Assembly: GCA_035628875.1 (NCBI GenBank)
Contig: DASPIZ010000021.1
Span: forward strand, 1 to 64,000
Reading direction: 5' to 3'
DNA: 64,000 bases
Source: Ohtaekwangia sp035628875
GTDB lineage: Bacteria; Bacteroidota; Bacteroidia; Cytophagales; Cyclobacteriaceae
How positions within the stretch are numbered: position 1 is the stretch's first letter; each line of letters starts with the position of its first letter. A program made the translations under genes and the position numbers. Positions 16,928 through 26,307 of the stretch are shown here, piece after piece. Below the pieces are notes generated by a model that saw nothing but the letters and a program-made list of their open reading frames with translations, searched no databases and was not told the origin of the DNA.

Positions 16928-17959
16928 ATGTATAAACGATTCATACGTCCTTTTTTATTTCTCATTGATCCTGAACGAGTTCACCATTTTGTTTTTTCGA
17001 TCCTTCATATCAAAAGTAAAGTTCCTGGATTCCGTCGACTGATTCAGGGGATGTTTCAACTAAAGCATGCATCGTTACAGCGCAACATTTTTGGATTGAC
17101 TTTTCCTAATCCTGTTGGGCTCGCCGCAGGATTTGATAAAGACGCCAGACTGATTGACGGACTTGCATGTTTCGGTTTTGGCTTTATCGAAATCGGAACC
17201 CTTACACCTAAACCGCAGCCTGGCAACGAGAAGCCACGACTATTTCGGCTTCCTCACGATCTGGCATTGATCAACCGGATGGGTTTTAATAATGAAGGTG
17301 TACTTGCTGCCGTTTCACGATTGAAAAAACGAACCTCTCCGGTAATTATTGGCGGAAATATTGGTAAGAATAAGGTTACACCGAATGAATCTGCACTCGA
17401 TGATTATGCGTTTTGTTTCGAAGCACTTTACCAATACGTAGATTACTTTGTTATTAATGTAAGCTCCCCCAACACACCAGGCTTACGCGCACTTCAGGAA
17501 AAGGAACCGCTGCGCAAGCTCCTTGATTACGTTGTTCAATTGAGTAAACAAAAAGAAAAGTACAAACCTGTCTTGTTGAAAATCGCTCCGGATCTTACGA
17601 CAGATCAGCTAAATGATGTTATCGAAATTTTAAAGGCGACGCATACCGATGGTGTTATTGCAACGAATACAACGATTTCAAGAGCCGGACTTAAAACCCC
17701 TTCTGAAATAGTAACTGCCATTGGAAACGGTGGCTTAAGTGGAAAGCCGCTACGGGATATGTCGACACAAGTTATTCGTTACCTGCGTCAACAACTTGGT
17801 AAGGATTATCCGATTATCGCTGTCGGCGGTATTATGACGAAGGAAGATGCACTTGAAAAACTAGAGGCCGGCGCTGACTTGATTCAGCTTTATACTGGTT
17901 TTATCTATGAAGGACCAGGATTGATTAAAGAAATTAACCAGGCCTTGATAAAAAGATAG
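16928..17959 (+). CDS. pyrD: Quinone-dependent dihydroorotate dehydrogenase
   Basis: 343 residues with the N-terminal membrane-associating helices of class 2 enzymes (MYKRFIRPFLFLIDPERVHH). The FMN/orotate motifs GLAAGFDKDARL, EIGTLTPKPQPGN, INRMGFNNEG and VINVSSPNTPGLR (catalytic Ser) are present, as is the phosphate-binding GGLSGKPLR ... IAVGGI. It oxidises dihydroorotate to orotate in pyrimidine synthesis, feeding electrons to the quinone pool. pyrF lies about 4.4 kb downstream, not in the same operon. Its stop is 3 bp from the convergent lipoprotein gene. Confidence 0.96.
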   Translation: MYKRFIRPFLFLIDPERVHHFVFSILHIKSKVPGFRRLIQGMFQLKHASLQRNIFGLTFPNPVGLAAGFDKDARLIDGLACFGFGFIEIGTLTPKPQPGNEKPRLFRLPHDLALINRMGFNNEGVLAAVSRLKKRTSPVIIGGNIGKNKVTPNESALDDYAFCFEALYQYVDYFVINVSSPNTPGLRALQEKEPLRKLLDYVVQLSKQKEKYKPVLLKIAPDLTTDQLNDVIEILKATHTDGVIATNTTISRAGLKTPSEIVTAIGNGGLSGKPLRDMSTQVIRYLRQQLGKDYPIIAVGGIMTKEDALEKLEAGADLIQLYTGFIYEGPGLIKEINQALIKR

Positions 17960-17962
17960 CCA

Positions 17963-18421
17963 TTATTGCCGTTCAAAGTTAAACGTCGCTTCAAACGTTC
18001 CATCCATTGTACCAAAGTCAGGCACTTCGTATTCTCCTTCTTCCTCAAAGTAGAGTTCGAGTTCTGTTTTCGTTAGCTCATTAATCCTGAGTGTAGTGGT
18101 CGAGAATGGCAGATCAGCAATGTTTATGGAAGTTTCAATCTGGTTTCCTTTAACTTCGTAGGTGCCGGTGCTTTCATCCCCGTCGTCTCTGTATACGACT
18201 GTTCCATCCTCTCTGAATTCAATGGTAGCATCGTAGTCATCATTGGTATCGCCAAGTCCAAAGCCAATAGAAGATGGTGTGAACTTATAATGAAGTTTGG
18301 TTCCGACCCACGTACCTACTATGGATTCTTCCTCTGACGGATCATCATCATCTTTGTTACAACCTATGGCCACGAACGCGGATAGGATTATAAGGACAAG
18401 ACCATTCTTTACAAGTATCAT
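17963..18421 (-). CDS. Lipocalin-like lipoprotein
   Basis: 152 residues. A lipoprotein signal peptide ends in IGC (Cys21), followed by an Asp/Glu-rich spacer (NKDDDDPSEEE) and then IVGTWVGTKLHY. GTW near the start of a small all-beta protein is typical of lipocalin-like domains in Bacteroidetes. The acidic residues right after Cys are consistent with the surface-export signal known for this phylum. No partner gene is evident; it is convergent with pyrD. Confidence 0.75.
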   Translation of the reverse strand: MILVKNGLVLIILSAFVAIGCNKDDDDPSEEESIVGTWVGTKLHYKFTPSSIGFGLGDTNDDYDATIEFREDGTVVYRDDGDESTGTYEVKGNQIETSINIADLPFSTTTLRINELTKTELELYFEEEGEYEVPDFGTMDGTFEATFNFERQ

Positions 18422-19101
18422 TGTATCAAAATTTATTTACTCAAGATAGTGAGATTAAATAATGGATTATGCGGGCAAGTACTATTTTGTTTTAATCTCT
18501 ATTGTGGCAATCCATCAGCTGCAAGCTCCACGTGTTTGATAACGGAATAATTTTTCGAAATGCTTCAGGCCGCGAGTTTATTGATCGGAAGATGCATGTT
18601 TTTCGAGTGCTCCATTGTGTTCTTATGGATTTTCAGGCGTTCTTACGCTTTCTCTCTGTCCGGTGGTCCGGTGGAGGGAGAAAGAGATCCGGGGATTTTA
18701 TGATTTTCCAACGAATTATCGTTTTCCTGGAGTAAGAGATTCCTGCACGCTTTCAAAAGCGGAGATACTTCAGCCTAAAGCTGCCTTTGCTTAACGATAA
18801 AGATTGTATTTTCGACATGGATCATTTTTTCGAAACCAACCACAAACTGAACACAAGAACCGAGCTTTGAATTTTATCAAGCATAACAAAAACTTGTCAC
18901 TCACCTGTTTCCAGTCGCAGGTTGAACTCTCGGAAGGACCATAACCATGGAATAAACTGCCTACGACTTGCAGCCACAAAAACCTCAAACGATTGGCACA
19001 AGCCCATCGTTACCGATACCAAGTTTGAACCATGGGCTTTGAACTTTGAATTCCCGGGAACTTTGAACCACGAAAGTGCCGGTCATTCCCTGATTTTTCT
19101 T
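18422..19101. other. Intergenic stretch with repeat fragments, no convincing gene
   Basis: About 680 bp without a supportable gene; a 77-codon frame at 18502-18735 has no family-like features. The right part (about 18980-19075) carries, in inverted orientation, the intergenic repeat found just after xerD. The core attggcacaagcccatcgtta (18988-19008) is the reverse complement of bases near 15670-15691. GC-rich palindromes occur near 18655-18690 (ctttctc ... gagaaag). Confidence 0.7.
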
Positions 19102-19109
19102 TAGTTTTG
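19102..19109 (+). promoter_or_regulatory. -7 element (TAnnTTTG) of ftsK
   Basis: TAGTTTTG is a perfect TAnnTTTG match ending 11 nt before the ftsK ATG, which implies a leader of only a few nucleotides. Confidence 0.45.
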
Positions 19110-19120
19110 CGGCACAACGC

Positions 19121-21592
19121 ATGGCACAGAATACCTATAAATCAAACACATTTAAAAAACCGGAAAAGGAAAAGAAGAGCAAAGCTTCCAAATCGAAATT
19201 GCGTTTTACTTTTTTTAAAGATCCACGCTTTAAATTAGCCTGTGGATTCTTTTTAATGATTGTTGGGATTTACTTATTTCTTGCGCTGTTCTCTTATCTG
19301 TTCACGGGTAAAGCGGATCAGAGTGTAGTTGACGCCTTGAACGATAGCACTTTACTGGAGTCAGGAAAAGAAGCCAGTAACTGGCTTGGATTATACGGTG
19401 CTATTACTTCGCATTACTTTATCTTCAGGTGGTTTGGTATCTCTGCATTCTTTATTCCACCGCTGCTCTTTATTATTGGTTTCAAAATCGTTTTTAATCG
19501 GCAACTGCTACCCATATTTTCATTGTCTGTATTTTCAATTTTCTCAGGCATATGGATTTGTCTTTTGCTCGGCTATATGACCATGATCAATGATGGGGCA
19601 AGTGAATGGAGTTTTCTGGGCGGCGGCATGGGTTATACATTGGCCACGATCAGCGAAGGTATGTTTGGCTGGGGAACCTTCCTCATTCTCATCCTCACCT
19701 TGTTTGTCTTTATTGTGTTTTTCTTCAACATCACTTCCATTCCGGCATTTCAGGTAAAAGATCCGAAACCGATGGGGAACGATGCCATTCTTGATGAAGA
19801 AAAGGGAGACGACGATCCATTATTTTCATCCTATACGGATGATAAGGATAAGTGGCATGAACAGCATGCAGATGATGTTGTGCTTCCAGATCCCGTTCCG
19901 GTTGTTAAGACCTCAGAAGAACCTGCGATTGCGGCTTCCGAAAATGAACTCAAACTGGAAATTCCGAGAATTGAGCCAGTAAAAAAGGATATTAAAGCAG
20001 AACCGGTATTTACAGTAGAAGAAACGACGGATACAGAAAAGCTGGCAGAGCAACTGGTGGAAGAACATGGCCTGTATGATCCAACCCTGGACCTGAGCAG
20101 TTATAAATTTCCGCCGTTGGAGTTATTGAACGAATACGACAGTGGAAAGGCCGGTGTTACCCAGGAAGAACTAAATCAGAATAAAGACCGCATTGTTGCT
20201 ACCCTGGTCAATTTTAAGATTGGCATTCAAAGTATTAAAGCAACGATCGGTCCAACGGTTACGCTATACGAAATTGTTCCGGACGCCGGAATCAAAATTT
20301 CCCGCATCAAAAATCTCGAAGACGACATTGCGCTGAGTCTTGCTGCCCTGGGTATCAGGATTATCGCACCAATACCCGGTAAAGGAACGATTGGTATTGA
20401 AGTGCCAAATAAAAACCGGGAGATGGTTAGCATCAGATCGGTATTCAGCACGCAATCATTTGCTAAAACAGATAAGGAATTACCCATTGCGTTGGGGAAA
20501 ACAATTTCCAACGAAGTACTCGTTATCGATCTTGCCAAAATGCCTCACTTGCTTGTTGCCGGTGCGACAGGCCAGGGTAAATCCGTAGGACTTAACGTCA
20601 TCCTCACTTCGCTGATCTACAAACGCCATCCTTCTCAGCTGAAGTTTGTGCTTGTCGATCCGAAGAAAGTGGAAATGTCGTTGTATAGCAAACTGGAGCG
20701 TCACTATCTCGCTAAGCTGCCAAACAGTGAAGAAGCGATCATTACAGATACCCGTAAGGTTGTCCATACATTGAATTCCCTCTGCATCGAAATGGAAAAC
20801 AGGTATGAGATCCTGAAAGACGCCGGTGCGCGCAATCTCAAGGAATACAACGCCAAATTTGTGGCGCGAAAACTCAATCCGAAGGAAGGACATCGGTTCC
20901 TACCGTACATCGTGCTTGTGATTGATGAACTTGCCGACCTCATGATGACAGCAGGAAAAGAAGTAGAAACGCCAATTGCCCGGCTTGCGCAGTTAGCGCG
21001 TGCGATTGGTATTCACCTTGTCGTAGCAACGCAACGACCTTCTGTTAATGTTATCACCGGGGTAATCAAGGCCAATTTCCCGGCGCGTCTCTCGTTTCGA
21101 GTAACGTCCAAAGTTGATTCGCGCACTATTCTCGATTCCGGCGGTGCCGATCAGTTAGTAGGGCAGGGCGATATGTTGCTTTCCTCCGGCTCGGATGTTA
21201 TCCGCTTGCAATGTCCTTTCGTAGATACACCCGAAATTGAAAAAGTAGTTGATTTTATTGGTAACCAGCGTGGTTATGATTCTGCTTATATGCTTCCCGA
21301 ATACGAAGGAGATGATGCAGGCGGTGCGGCTGATGTTGATCTTTCAGACCGCGATGCACTGTTCGAGGAGGCGGCCAGATTGATCGTAATGCATCAACAG
21401 GGCAGTACTTCCCTGATTCAGCGGAAGTTAAAACTAGGCTATAATCGCGCCGGACGTCTAATCGATCAGCTTGAGGCTGCTGGTATTGTGGGCGCATTTG
21501 AAGGCAGTAAAGCGCGTGAAGTATTAATAAAAGATGAACTTAGTTTGGAACAATTATTGACTGCATTGAGGGAAAAACACAATCTCTCTTAA
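19121..21592 (+). CDS. ftsK: DNA translocase FtsK/SpoIIIE
   Basis: 823 residues. Four membrane helices occupy about residues 40-210, followed by an acidic linker (about 215-320) and the alpha/beta motor domain with Walker A GATGQGKSVG and Walker B IVLVIDELADLM. A C-terminal gamma winged helix (FEEAARLIVMHQQGSTSLIQ ... GYNRAGRLIDQLEAAGIVG) recognises polarity sequences on DNA. It pumps chromosomal DNA through the septum and activates XerCD at dif; xerD is 3.5 kb upstream. The length is normal for Bacteroidetes FtsK. Confidence 0.96.
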   Translation: MAQNTYKSNTFKKPEKEKKSKASKSKLRFTFFKDPRFKLACGFFLMIVGIYLFLALFSYLFTGKADQSVVDALNDSTLLESGKEASNWLGLYGAITSHYFIFRWFGISAFFIPPLLFIIGFKIVFNRQLLPIFSLSVFSIFSGIWICLLLGYMTMINDGASEWSFLGGGMGYTLATISEGMFGWGTFLILILTLFVFIVFFFNITSIPAFQVKDPKPMGNDAILDEEKGDDDPLFSSYTDDKDKWHEQHADDVVLPDPVPVVKTSEEPAIAASENELKLEIPRIEPVKKDIKAEPVFTVEETTDTEKLAEQLVEEHGLYDPTLDLSSYKFPPLELLNEYDSGKAGVTQEELNQNKDRIVATLVNFKIGIQSIKATIGPTVTLYEIVPDAGIKISRIKNLEDDIALSLAALGIRIIAPIPGKGTIGIEVPNKNREMVSIRSVFSTQSFAKTDKELPIALGKTISNEVLVIDLAKMPHLLVAGATGQGKSVGLNVILTSLIYKRHPSQLKFVLVDPKKVEMSLYSKLERHYLAKLPNSEEAIITDTRKVVHTLNSLCIEMENRYEILKDAGARNLKEYNAKFVARKLNPKEGHRFLPYIVLVIDELADLMMTAGKEVETPIARLAQLARAIGIHLVVATQRPSVNVITGVIKANFPARLSFRVTSKVDSRTILDSGGADQLVGQGDMLLSSGSDVIRLQCPFVDTPEIEKVVDFIGNQRGYDSAYMLPEYEGDDAGGAADVDLSDRDALFEEAARLIVMHQQGSTSLIQRKLKLGYNRAGRLIDQLEAAGIVGAFEGSKAREVLIKDELSLEQLLTALREKHNLS

Positions 21593-21597
21593 TTTTG
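21590..21597 (+). promoter_or_regulatory. -7 element (TAnnTTTG) of the lolA-like gene
   Basis: TAATTTTG overlaps the ftsK stop codon and lies 22 nt before the lolA ATG, so lolA can be transcribed on its own as well as with ftsK. Confidence 0.4.
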
Positions 21598-21619
21598 CGT
21601 CACATTTAAGCTTTATAGA

Positions 21620-22261
21620 ATGAAAAATTTCCTTTTTGTATTTTTTGCCTTTCTTCTCTCCCTTAACGCAAATGCGCAATACGACCCCCAGGCGCTTGAG
21701 ATTCTTGAGGCCATGAGCTCGAAATACAAACAGATGACGGCGTTTGAAGCGAATCTTTCCTATACGATGTCAAACGATGTGGAGAAAATTAACGAGGAGT
21801 TTAAAGGCAAGATCACTGTAAAAGGCGATAAATTCCGCCTGGTGCTACCGGAACAGGAAGTGATTAACAACGGTTCTACCATCTGGACCTATCTACCAGA
21901 AGTGCAGGAAGTGAATATAGACAATTATGATCCAGGCTCGGAGGATATTAACCCTTCCAAAATTTACGATCTCTATAAAAAAGGATTTAAGTATTTATAC
22001 CTTCAGGATAAAACAGAAGGAGGCGTAGTGTACCAGGAAATTGACCTGGTTCCGGAAAAAAAAGATGCCCAGTTTTTTAAGATCAAAATGCTCATCAATA
22101 AAAAAGACAAGAGCATTAAAAGCTGGACCATGTTTGATAAAGGAGGAAACCGATATAAGTACACAATCGCTAAATTTAATCCAAACGTGAAAGTGGAAGA
22201 CAGCTTTTTTACGTTCGATCCCAAGAAACATCCGGACGTAGATGTTATTGACTTACGTTAA
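21620..22261 (+). CDS. lolA: Outer-membrane lipoprotein carrier LolA-like protein
   Basis: 213 residues with a signal peptide (about 1-19, ending NANAQ) and a single LolA-fold domain. Family phrases include FEANLSYTM, EEFKGKITVKGDKFRL and the C-terminal FNPNVKVEDSFFTFDPKKHP. The periplasmic carrier shuttles lipoproteins from LolCDE to the outer membrane; in this phylum LolB is generally missing. It follows ftsK by 27 bp, an arrangement I believe is common in Bacteroidetes. Confidence 0.88.
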   Translation: MKNFLFVFFAFLLSLNANAQYDPQALEILEAMSSKYKQMTAFEANLSYTMSNDVEKINEEFKGKITVKGDKFRLVLPEQEVINNGSTIWTYLPEVQEVNIDNYDPGSEDINPSKIYDLYKKGFKYLYLQDKTEGGVVYQEIDLVPEKKDAQFFKIKMLINKKDKSIKSWTMFDKGGNRYKYTIAKFNPNVKVEDSFFTFDPKKHPDVDVIDLR

Positions 22262-22325
22262 TACGCGTAATCATGCCACTTCAGCTTACTGGTCTTTGCT
22301 CATCACAACGATTTTCAAATAGCGG

Positions 22326-23141
22326 ATGAATCGCGCGCAATTATTTGAACAGATTAAGAAAAAGCGCTCTTACCTTTGCGTTGGTCTTGATACTGATCTG
22401 GCTAAAATTCCGAAACATCTGTTGCAAACAGCCGATCCTGTTTTTGAATTCAATAAGCAAATCATAGATGCTACACATGATCTGTGTGTTGCCTATAAAC
22501 CAAACATTGCCTTTTACGAAGCCTTAGGTCCAAAAGGGTGGGAGAGTCTCCAAAGAACACTGGATTATATTCCGAAAGACAATTTCACTATTGCAGATGC
22601 AAAACGTGGTGATATCGGCAATACGTCCGCCCTATACGCAAAGGCATTCTTCGAGCAGATGACTTTTGATTCCATCACCGTAGCTCCTTATATGGGTGAA
22701 GATTCGGTTAAGCCCTTCCTTCAATTTAAAAATAAGTGGGTGATTTTACTGGCCCACACATCCAATCCTGGCAGCAGCGATTTTCAGTTGATTGAATCTA
22801 CCGTTTCCGGGATGAAATTGTATGAGGAAGTGCTGGTGAAAGCACAGCAGTGGGGTTCCCCTGATCAATTGATGTTTGTGGTTGGAGCAACACAGGCTGG
22901 GAAAATGCAAGGCATACGCGCGCTTGCACCCGATCATTTCTTTTTAGTTCCTGGTATTGGTGTTCAGGGCGGCGACCTTGAAATGCTCTCACGCCATGGT
23001 ATGAATAAACAATGTGGACTGCTCGTCAATTCTGCGCGCGCGATTATCTACGCATCCTCCGAAAAAGACTTTGCCATCACTGCACGCGCTGAAGCGTCTA
23101 AAGTACAACAGCAGATGGATAAGCTCCTTGCAGGAATATAG
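22326..23141 (+). CDS. pyrF: Orotidine 5'-phosphate decarboxylase
   Basis: 271 residues, the type 2 (longer) form. The catalytic Lys/Asp group is visible in TIADAKRGDIGNT, with the substrate loop VAPYMGEDSVKPF and phosphate-binding LVPGIGVQGGD ... LLVNSARAIIYA. It decarboxylates OMP to UMP, the last step of pyrimidine synthesis. It lies 64 bp after lolA. A GTTCAAGG-type microrepeat starts directly after the stop. Confidence 0.95.
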   Translation: MNRAQLFEQIKKKRSYLCVGLDTDLAKIPKHLLQTADPVFEFNKQIIDATHDLCVAYKPNIAFYEALGPKGWESLQRTLDYIPKDNFTIADAKRGDIGNTSALYAKAFFEQMTFDSITVAPYMGEDSVKPFLQFKNKWVILLAHTSNPGSSDFQLIESTVSGMKLYEEVLVKAQQWGSPDQLMFVVGATQAGKMQGIRALAPDHFFLVPGIGVQGGDLEMLSRHGMNKQCGLLVNSARAIIYASSEKDFAITARAEASKVQQQMDKLLAGI

Positions 23142-23709
23142 TTCGAGGTTCAAAGTTCAAGGTTCAAGGTTCAAGGTTTGTCGATAGCAAAGTGTTGCGG
23201 TATTGTTTGATGTTTGATGTTTGAGGTTTGAGGTTGGTTTGCGAACGTATTTGGGTTAGCAAAACACCTCGAAGGTTACGACAAACAATTAATCTATTGC
23301 CCAACAAACTCGCAGCTCGTAGCTCGCAACTCGCAGCTATTTTCCCTTTCGTTACCGTCATCCTGATGCGCGCATGTGCTTCGGCACAAAGCATGCAGAA
23401 GGATCCCCCGGAACAGGGTGAAAAGCGCCTCGCACGAAAAACAAAAAATTGTATAAGTTACCGTACACTGAAAAGTTACAAGCGAAACAAACTGGAGTTC
23501 GTAAGCGTTTTGAAAACTTATTAGTTTTTGAAATTGTCTTACCACCCTGATCCACCGACTTTGTCGGAGGATCGTCCCTCCTGAACCCAGGAGGGAAAAG
23601 GTCGTAAAACGTGAAACTGTTACAAGCAAACTCGTGGCTCGAAACTCGTAGCCATTTCCCTTGATAATTAAAAAATTATCACCGTAATTCGAAATAAACG
23701 TTAGCTGTT
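23142..23709. repeat. Repeat-rich intergenic DNA after pyrF
   Basis: No gene is supported here. It opens with tandem gttcaaggttcaagg microrepeats (23146-23178). Next come runs of tgatgtttgaggtttgagg, then a phrase shared with 16120 (cccaacaaactcgcagctcg, near 23300), and a third copy of the gttaccgtcatcctgatgcg unit (about 23350-23432) whose hairpin loop is ttcg. Two further hairpins follow: ccgactttgtcgg near 23557 and ccctcctgaacccaggaggg near 23575-23594. Confidence 0.8.
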
Positions 23710-24995
23710 ATGTCTGAATCATTTCTCCATTATATATGGAAGTATCAATACTTTCATAAGAATAATCTTGTTACGACCCATGGTGAGTCTATCCAAATTT
23801 TCTCCACCGGCATTTATAATACTAATTCGGGGCCTGATTTTTTAAATGCTCGCGTTAAGGTCGGCGACATGCAATGGGTAGGAAATGTGGAGATTCATGT
23901 AAATGCGTCGGGGTGGGTTAGTCATAAACATGATTACGATCCTGCCTATGAAAATGTAGTATTGCATGTGGTCTGGAAAAACGATCGGGAGGTAAAACGA
24001 ATGGATGGATCTGCCATACCAACAATTGAATTAAAAGACCGCGTTGAAGAGCGGCTCATCTTCCAGTATAAAAAACTCGTTAATAGCATAGCGCCTGTTC
24101 CCTGCGAAAGCAATTTTCAATCCGTTCCTCCGATCATAAGGATTGGTGCACTCGATTCTGCACTAACGGTACGTCTACAGACAAAGGCAATGGAAGTGCT
24201 CGCGTTACTGGAGCGCAATAAAAATGACTGGGAGGAAACGTGTTATCAGCTCCTCGCACGTAACTTCGGTTTTAAAGTAAATGCAGCACCGTTTTTTCAA
24301 CTTGCCCAAACACTTCCTTATAAAATAATCCTTAAACACATTGATAAGCAAATACAGGTCGAAGCATTGTTATTTGGATGCGCAGGGTTTCTTGACGACG
24401 CCCATGAAACGGATTCCTACTACGCAATCTTACAACGGGAATTCAATTTGTTACGAAGGAAGTACACTTTACTGGAACGTACACTCCATAAAACACAATG
24501 GAAATTTCTTCGTCTGCGCCCGGCCAACTTCCCAACGATGAGACTAGCGCAATTTGCGTCTTTGTTGACCCACCAACAAAGTATTTTTTCACAGTTACTA
24601 CATCACCGAAATTATACGGATTTACAATCCATGTTATGAATCCGACCTCTGCATATTGGGCGACCCATTATAACTTTGAAAAAACGGTACAGCATGTTCC
24701 GGGGCTGGGTGAATCAAGTATCGAGAATCTTTTCATCAATACAGTAGTTCCCGTTTTTGCGGCTTACGCGTTATGGAAAGATGATCACAGCTACATGGAT
24801 CAGGCACTCGAATTGTTAAATCATCTTCCGTCGGAATCTAATCTGATCATCCGACAGTGGGAATCGCTGGGCGTGAAGAGTAACACCGCCTTTGATTCCC
24901 AGGCTTTAATTGAATTGTATAATAATTTCTGTTCCAGGCGAAGATGCTTAGATTGCAACATGGGGGCTTACCTGCTTAAACCGCATTCCCAATGA
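23710..24995 (+). pseudogene. DUF2851 family protein, split by a single-base frameshift
   Basis: The first frame (23710-24639, 309 codons) covers the N-terminal and middle parts of a DUF2851 protein (IWKYQYFHKNNLVTTHGE, GPDFLNARVKVGDMQWVGNV). It stops at 24637-24639 just after DLQSML. The rest continues in the -1 frame from about 24636 (PTSAYWATHYNF ... SIENLFINTVVPVFAAYA) to the typical Cys-rich end CSRRRCLDCNMG at 24995. The joined product of about 428 residues is the family's usual length, so one base seems to be missing near 24630-24645. No slippery run is at the junction, so a decayed gene or a sequencing error is likelier than programmed shifting. The function of DUF2851 is unknown. The end overlaps the next gene by 4 nt (ATGA). 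Confidence 0.8.
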
Positions 24996-26275
24996 TTGTA
25001 TTGGTCATCGCACATATCGTCATTTTATTTTCGCTGGCATTTTCGATTTTTAAGAACGAACAAAGCACGTTGCGATTGTTCTTTTGGCCTGCACTTGCTG
25101 TCAGACTTGCTGTGGGCGTAGCCTTTGGCTTATTGTACACTTACTATTATGGCGCTGGCGATACGCTGGCTTATTTCCACGATGCTGAAAGCCTTGCCGA
25201 TCTGGCACAACAAAATCCCGTGGGGTATCTCCGTTTTCTATGGGCGACAGATCTTTCGCATGATGTGATAACTGAATTATTATTTAAAGAGCCACGCGCG
25301 TTGTTTTTTTCAAAATTGACCAGTGTATTTTGTCTCTTAACAGGAAAAAATTACTGGATCACTGGCTTGTATTTTTCTTTCATCGCTTTTACTTTTTCCT
25401 GGTATCTGATAAGAATTATTGTAAAACAATTCTCCATAGTTGCACCCGCCGTTTTGGCTTTTTTGTTTTTTCCTTCCATGCTACTCTGGACTTCCGGTAT
25501 TATAAAGGAAGCGCTTGCAGTGCCCGCATTATTTTTTATAACGGGTGTATTTTTGAAATTATACCAGCGTGATAAAATGTTCCGTTGGGAATGGATATTA
25601 CTTCCCATTATGTTATGGATACTCTGGAACCTGAAATACTATTACCTGGCAGTGTTACTTCCGGTTATGATTACCTTGCTCGTGCTGCGCTTGATCCCGG
25701 CAATACAGCTTCGTTCGTGGCCTGTCAAGCTATTGATCGCGTGTGGCGTTTTTATCGTCCCTCTGTATGTTGTGGGTATGCTACATCCTAACTTTTATCC
25801 CGAGCGACTTTTTGATGTGATTGTAACCAACTACTATGCGATGGTGCAACTTTCAACGCCACAAGATGTGGTTATTTTTTCAGGTCTTGAACCAACCGCG
25901 GGAAGCATACTGCAACATAGTCCTAAAGCAATAGCCACAGGGTTATTCAGACCTTTCTTATGGGAAGCATCCAACGTCTTGCAGACTATTGCTTCCCTTG
26001 AAAACTTATTTCTTCTCCTTATGGCATTGACAGCCGCTTACAAAGTGGTTAAAACCAGGGTCGTTCGCGAACCTGAATTGATGATCGGAATATTGTTGTA
26101 TTGTATTCTCCTCAGCGTATTCCTTACCCTATCAACACCGAATTACGGAACGCTCTCGCGCTATCGCGTTGGCTTCCTCCCATTTTTTGTATTTGTGATC
26201 AGCCTGCAGAGTAGCCTGGTGTACAATCTGACCGAAATTTTTCAGAGAACGGTGTCGCGCCTTGTTCCGAAGTAG
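24992..26275 (+). CDS. Multi-spanning membrane protein, polymerase/glycosyltransferase-like
   Basis: 427 residues with about ten membrane helices and one larger non-membrane loop after the second helix (TYYYGAGDTLAYFHDAESLA). A loop acid cluster after an early helix is seen in GT-C glycosyltransferases and O-antigen-polymerase-like proteins, but no family signature is certain. It is translationally coupled to the DUF2851 gene (ATGA overlap) and followed 32 bp later by a NeuD-type acetyltransferase. That pairing is compatible with surface polysaccharide work. The specific function is not recognised. Confidence 0.7.
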   Translation: MIVLVIAHIVILFSLAFSIFKNEQSTLRLFFWPALAVRLAVGVAFGLLYTYYYGAGDTLAYFHDAESLADLAQQNPVGYLRFLWATDLSHDVITELLFKEPRALFFSKLTSVFCLLTGKNYWITGLYFSFIAFTFSWYLIRIIVKQFSIVAPAVLAFLFFPSMLLWTSGIIKEALAVPALFFITGVFLKLYQRDKMFRWEWILLPIMLWILWNLKYYYLAVLLPVMITLLVLRLIPAIQLRSWPVKLLIACGVFIVPLYVVGMLHPNFYPERLFDVIVTNYYAMVQLSTPQDVVIFSGLEPTAGSILQHSPKAIATGLFRPFLWEASNVLQTIASLENLFLLLMALTAAYKVVKTRVVREPELMIGILLYCILLSVFLTLSTPNYGTLSRYRVGFLPFFVFVISLQSSLVYNLTEIFQRTVSRLVPK

Positions 26276-26284
26276 CTCAGCCTA

Positions 26285-26292
26285 TACCTTTG
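26285..26292 (+). promoter_or_regulatory. -7 element (TAnnTTTG) before the acyltransferase
   Basis: TACCTTTG matches the phylum's -7 consensus, 15 nt before the ATG at 26308. Confidence 0.4.
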
Positions 26293-26307
26293 GGCCTTTG
26301 ATCAACT

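Noticed and set aside
18502..18735. 77-codon plus frame upstream of ftsK
   Set aside because: Irregular composition, no ribosome-binding site, no family features.
23164..23629. Frames on both strands after pyrF
   Set aside because: They run through dispersed repeats and hairpins; no protein character.
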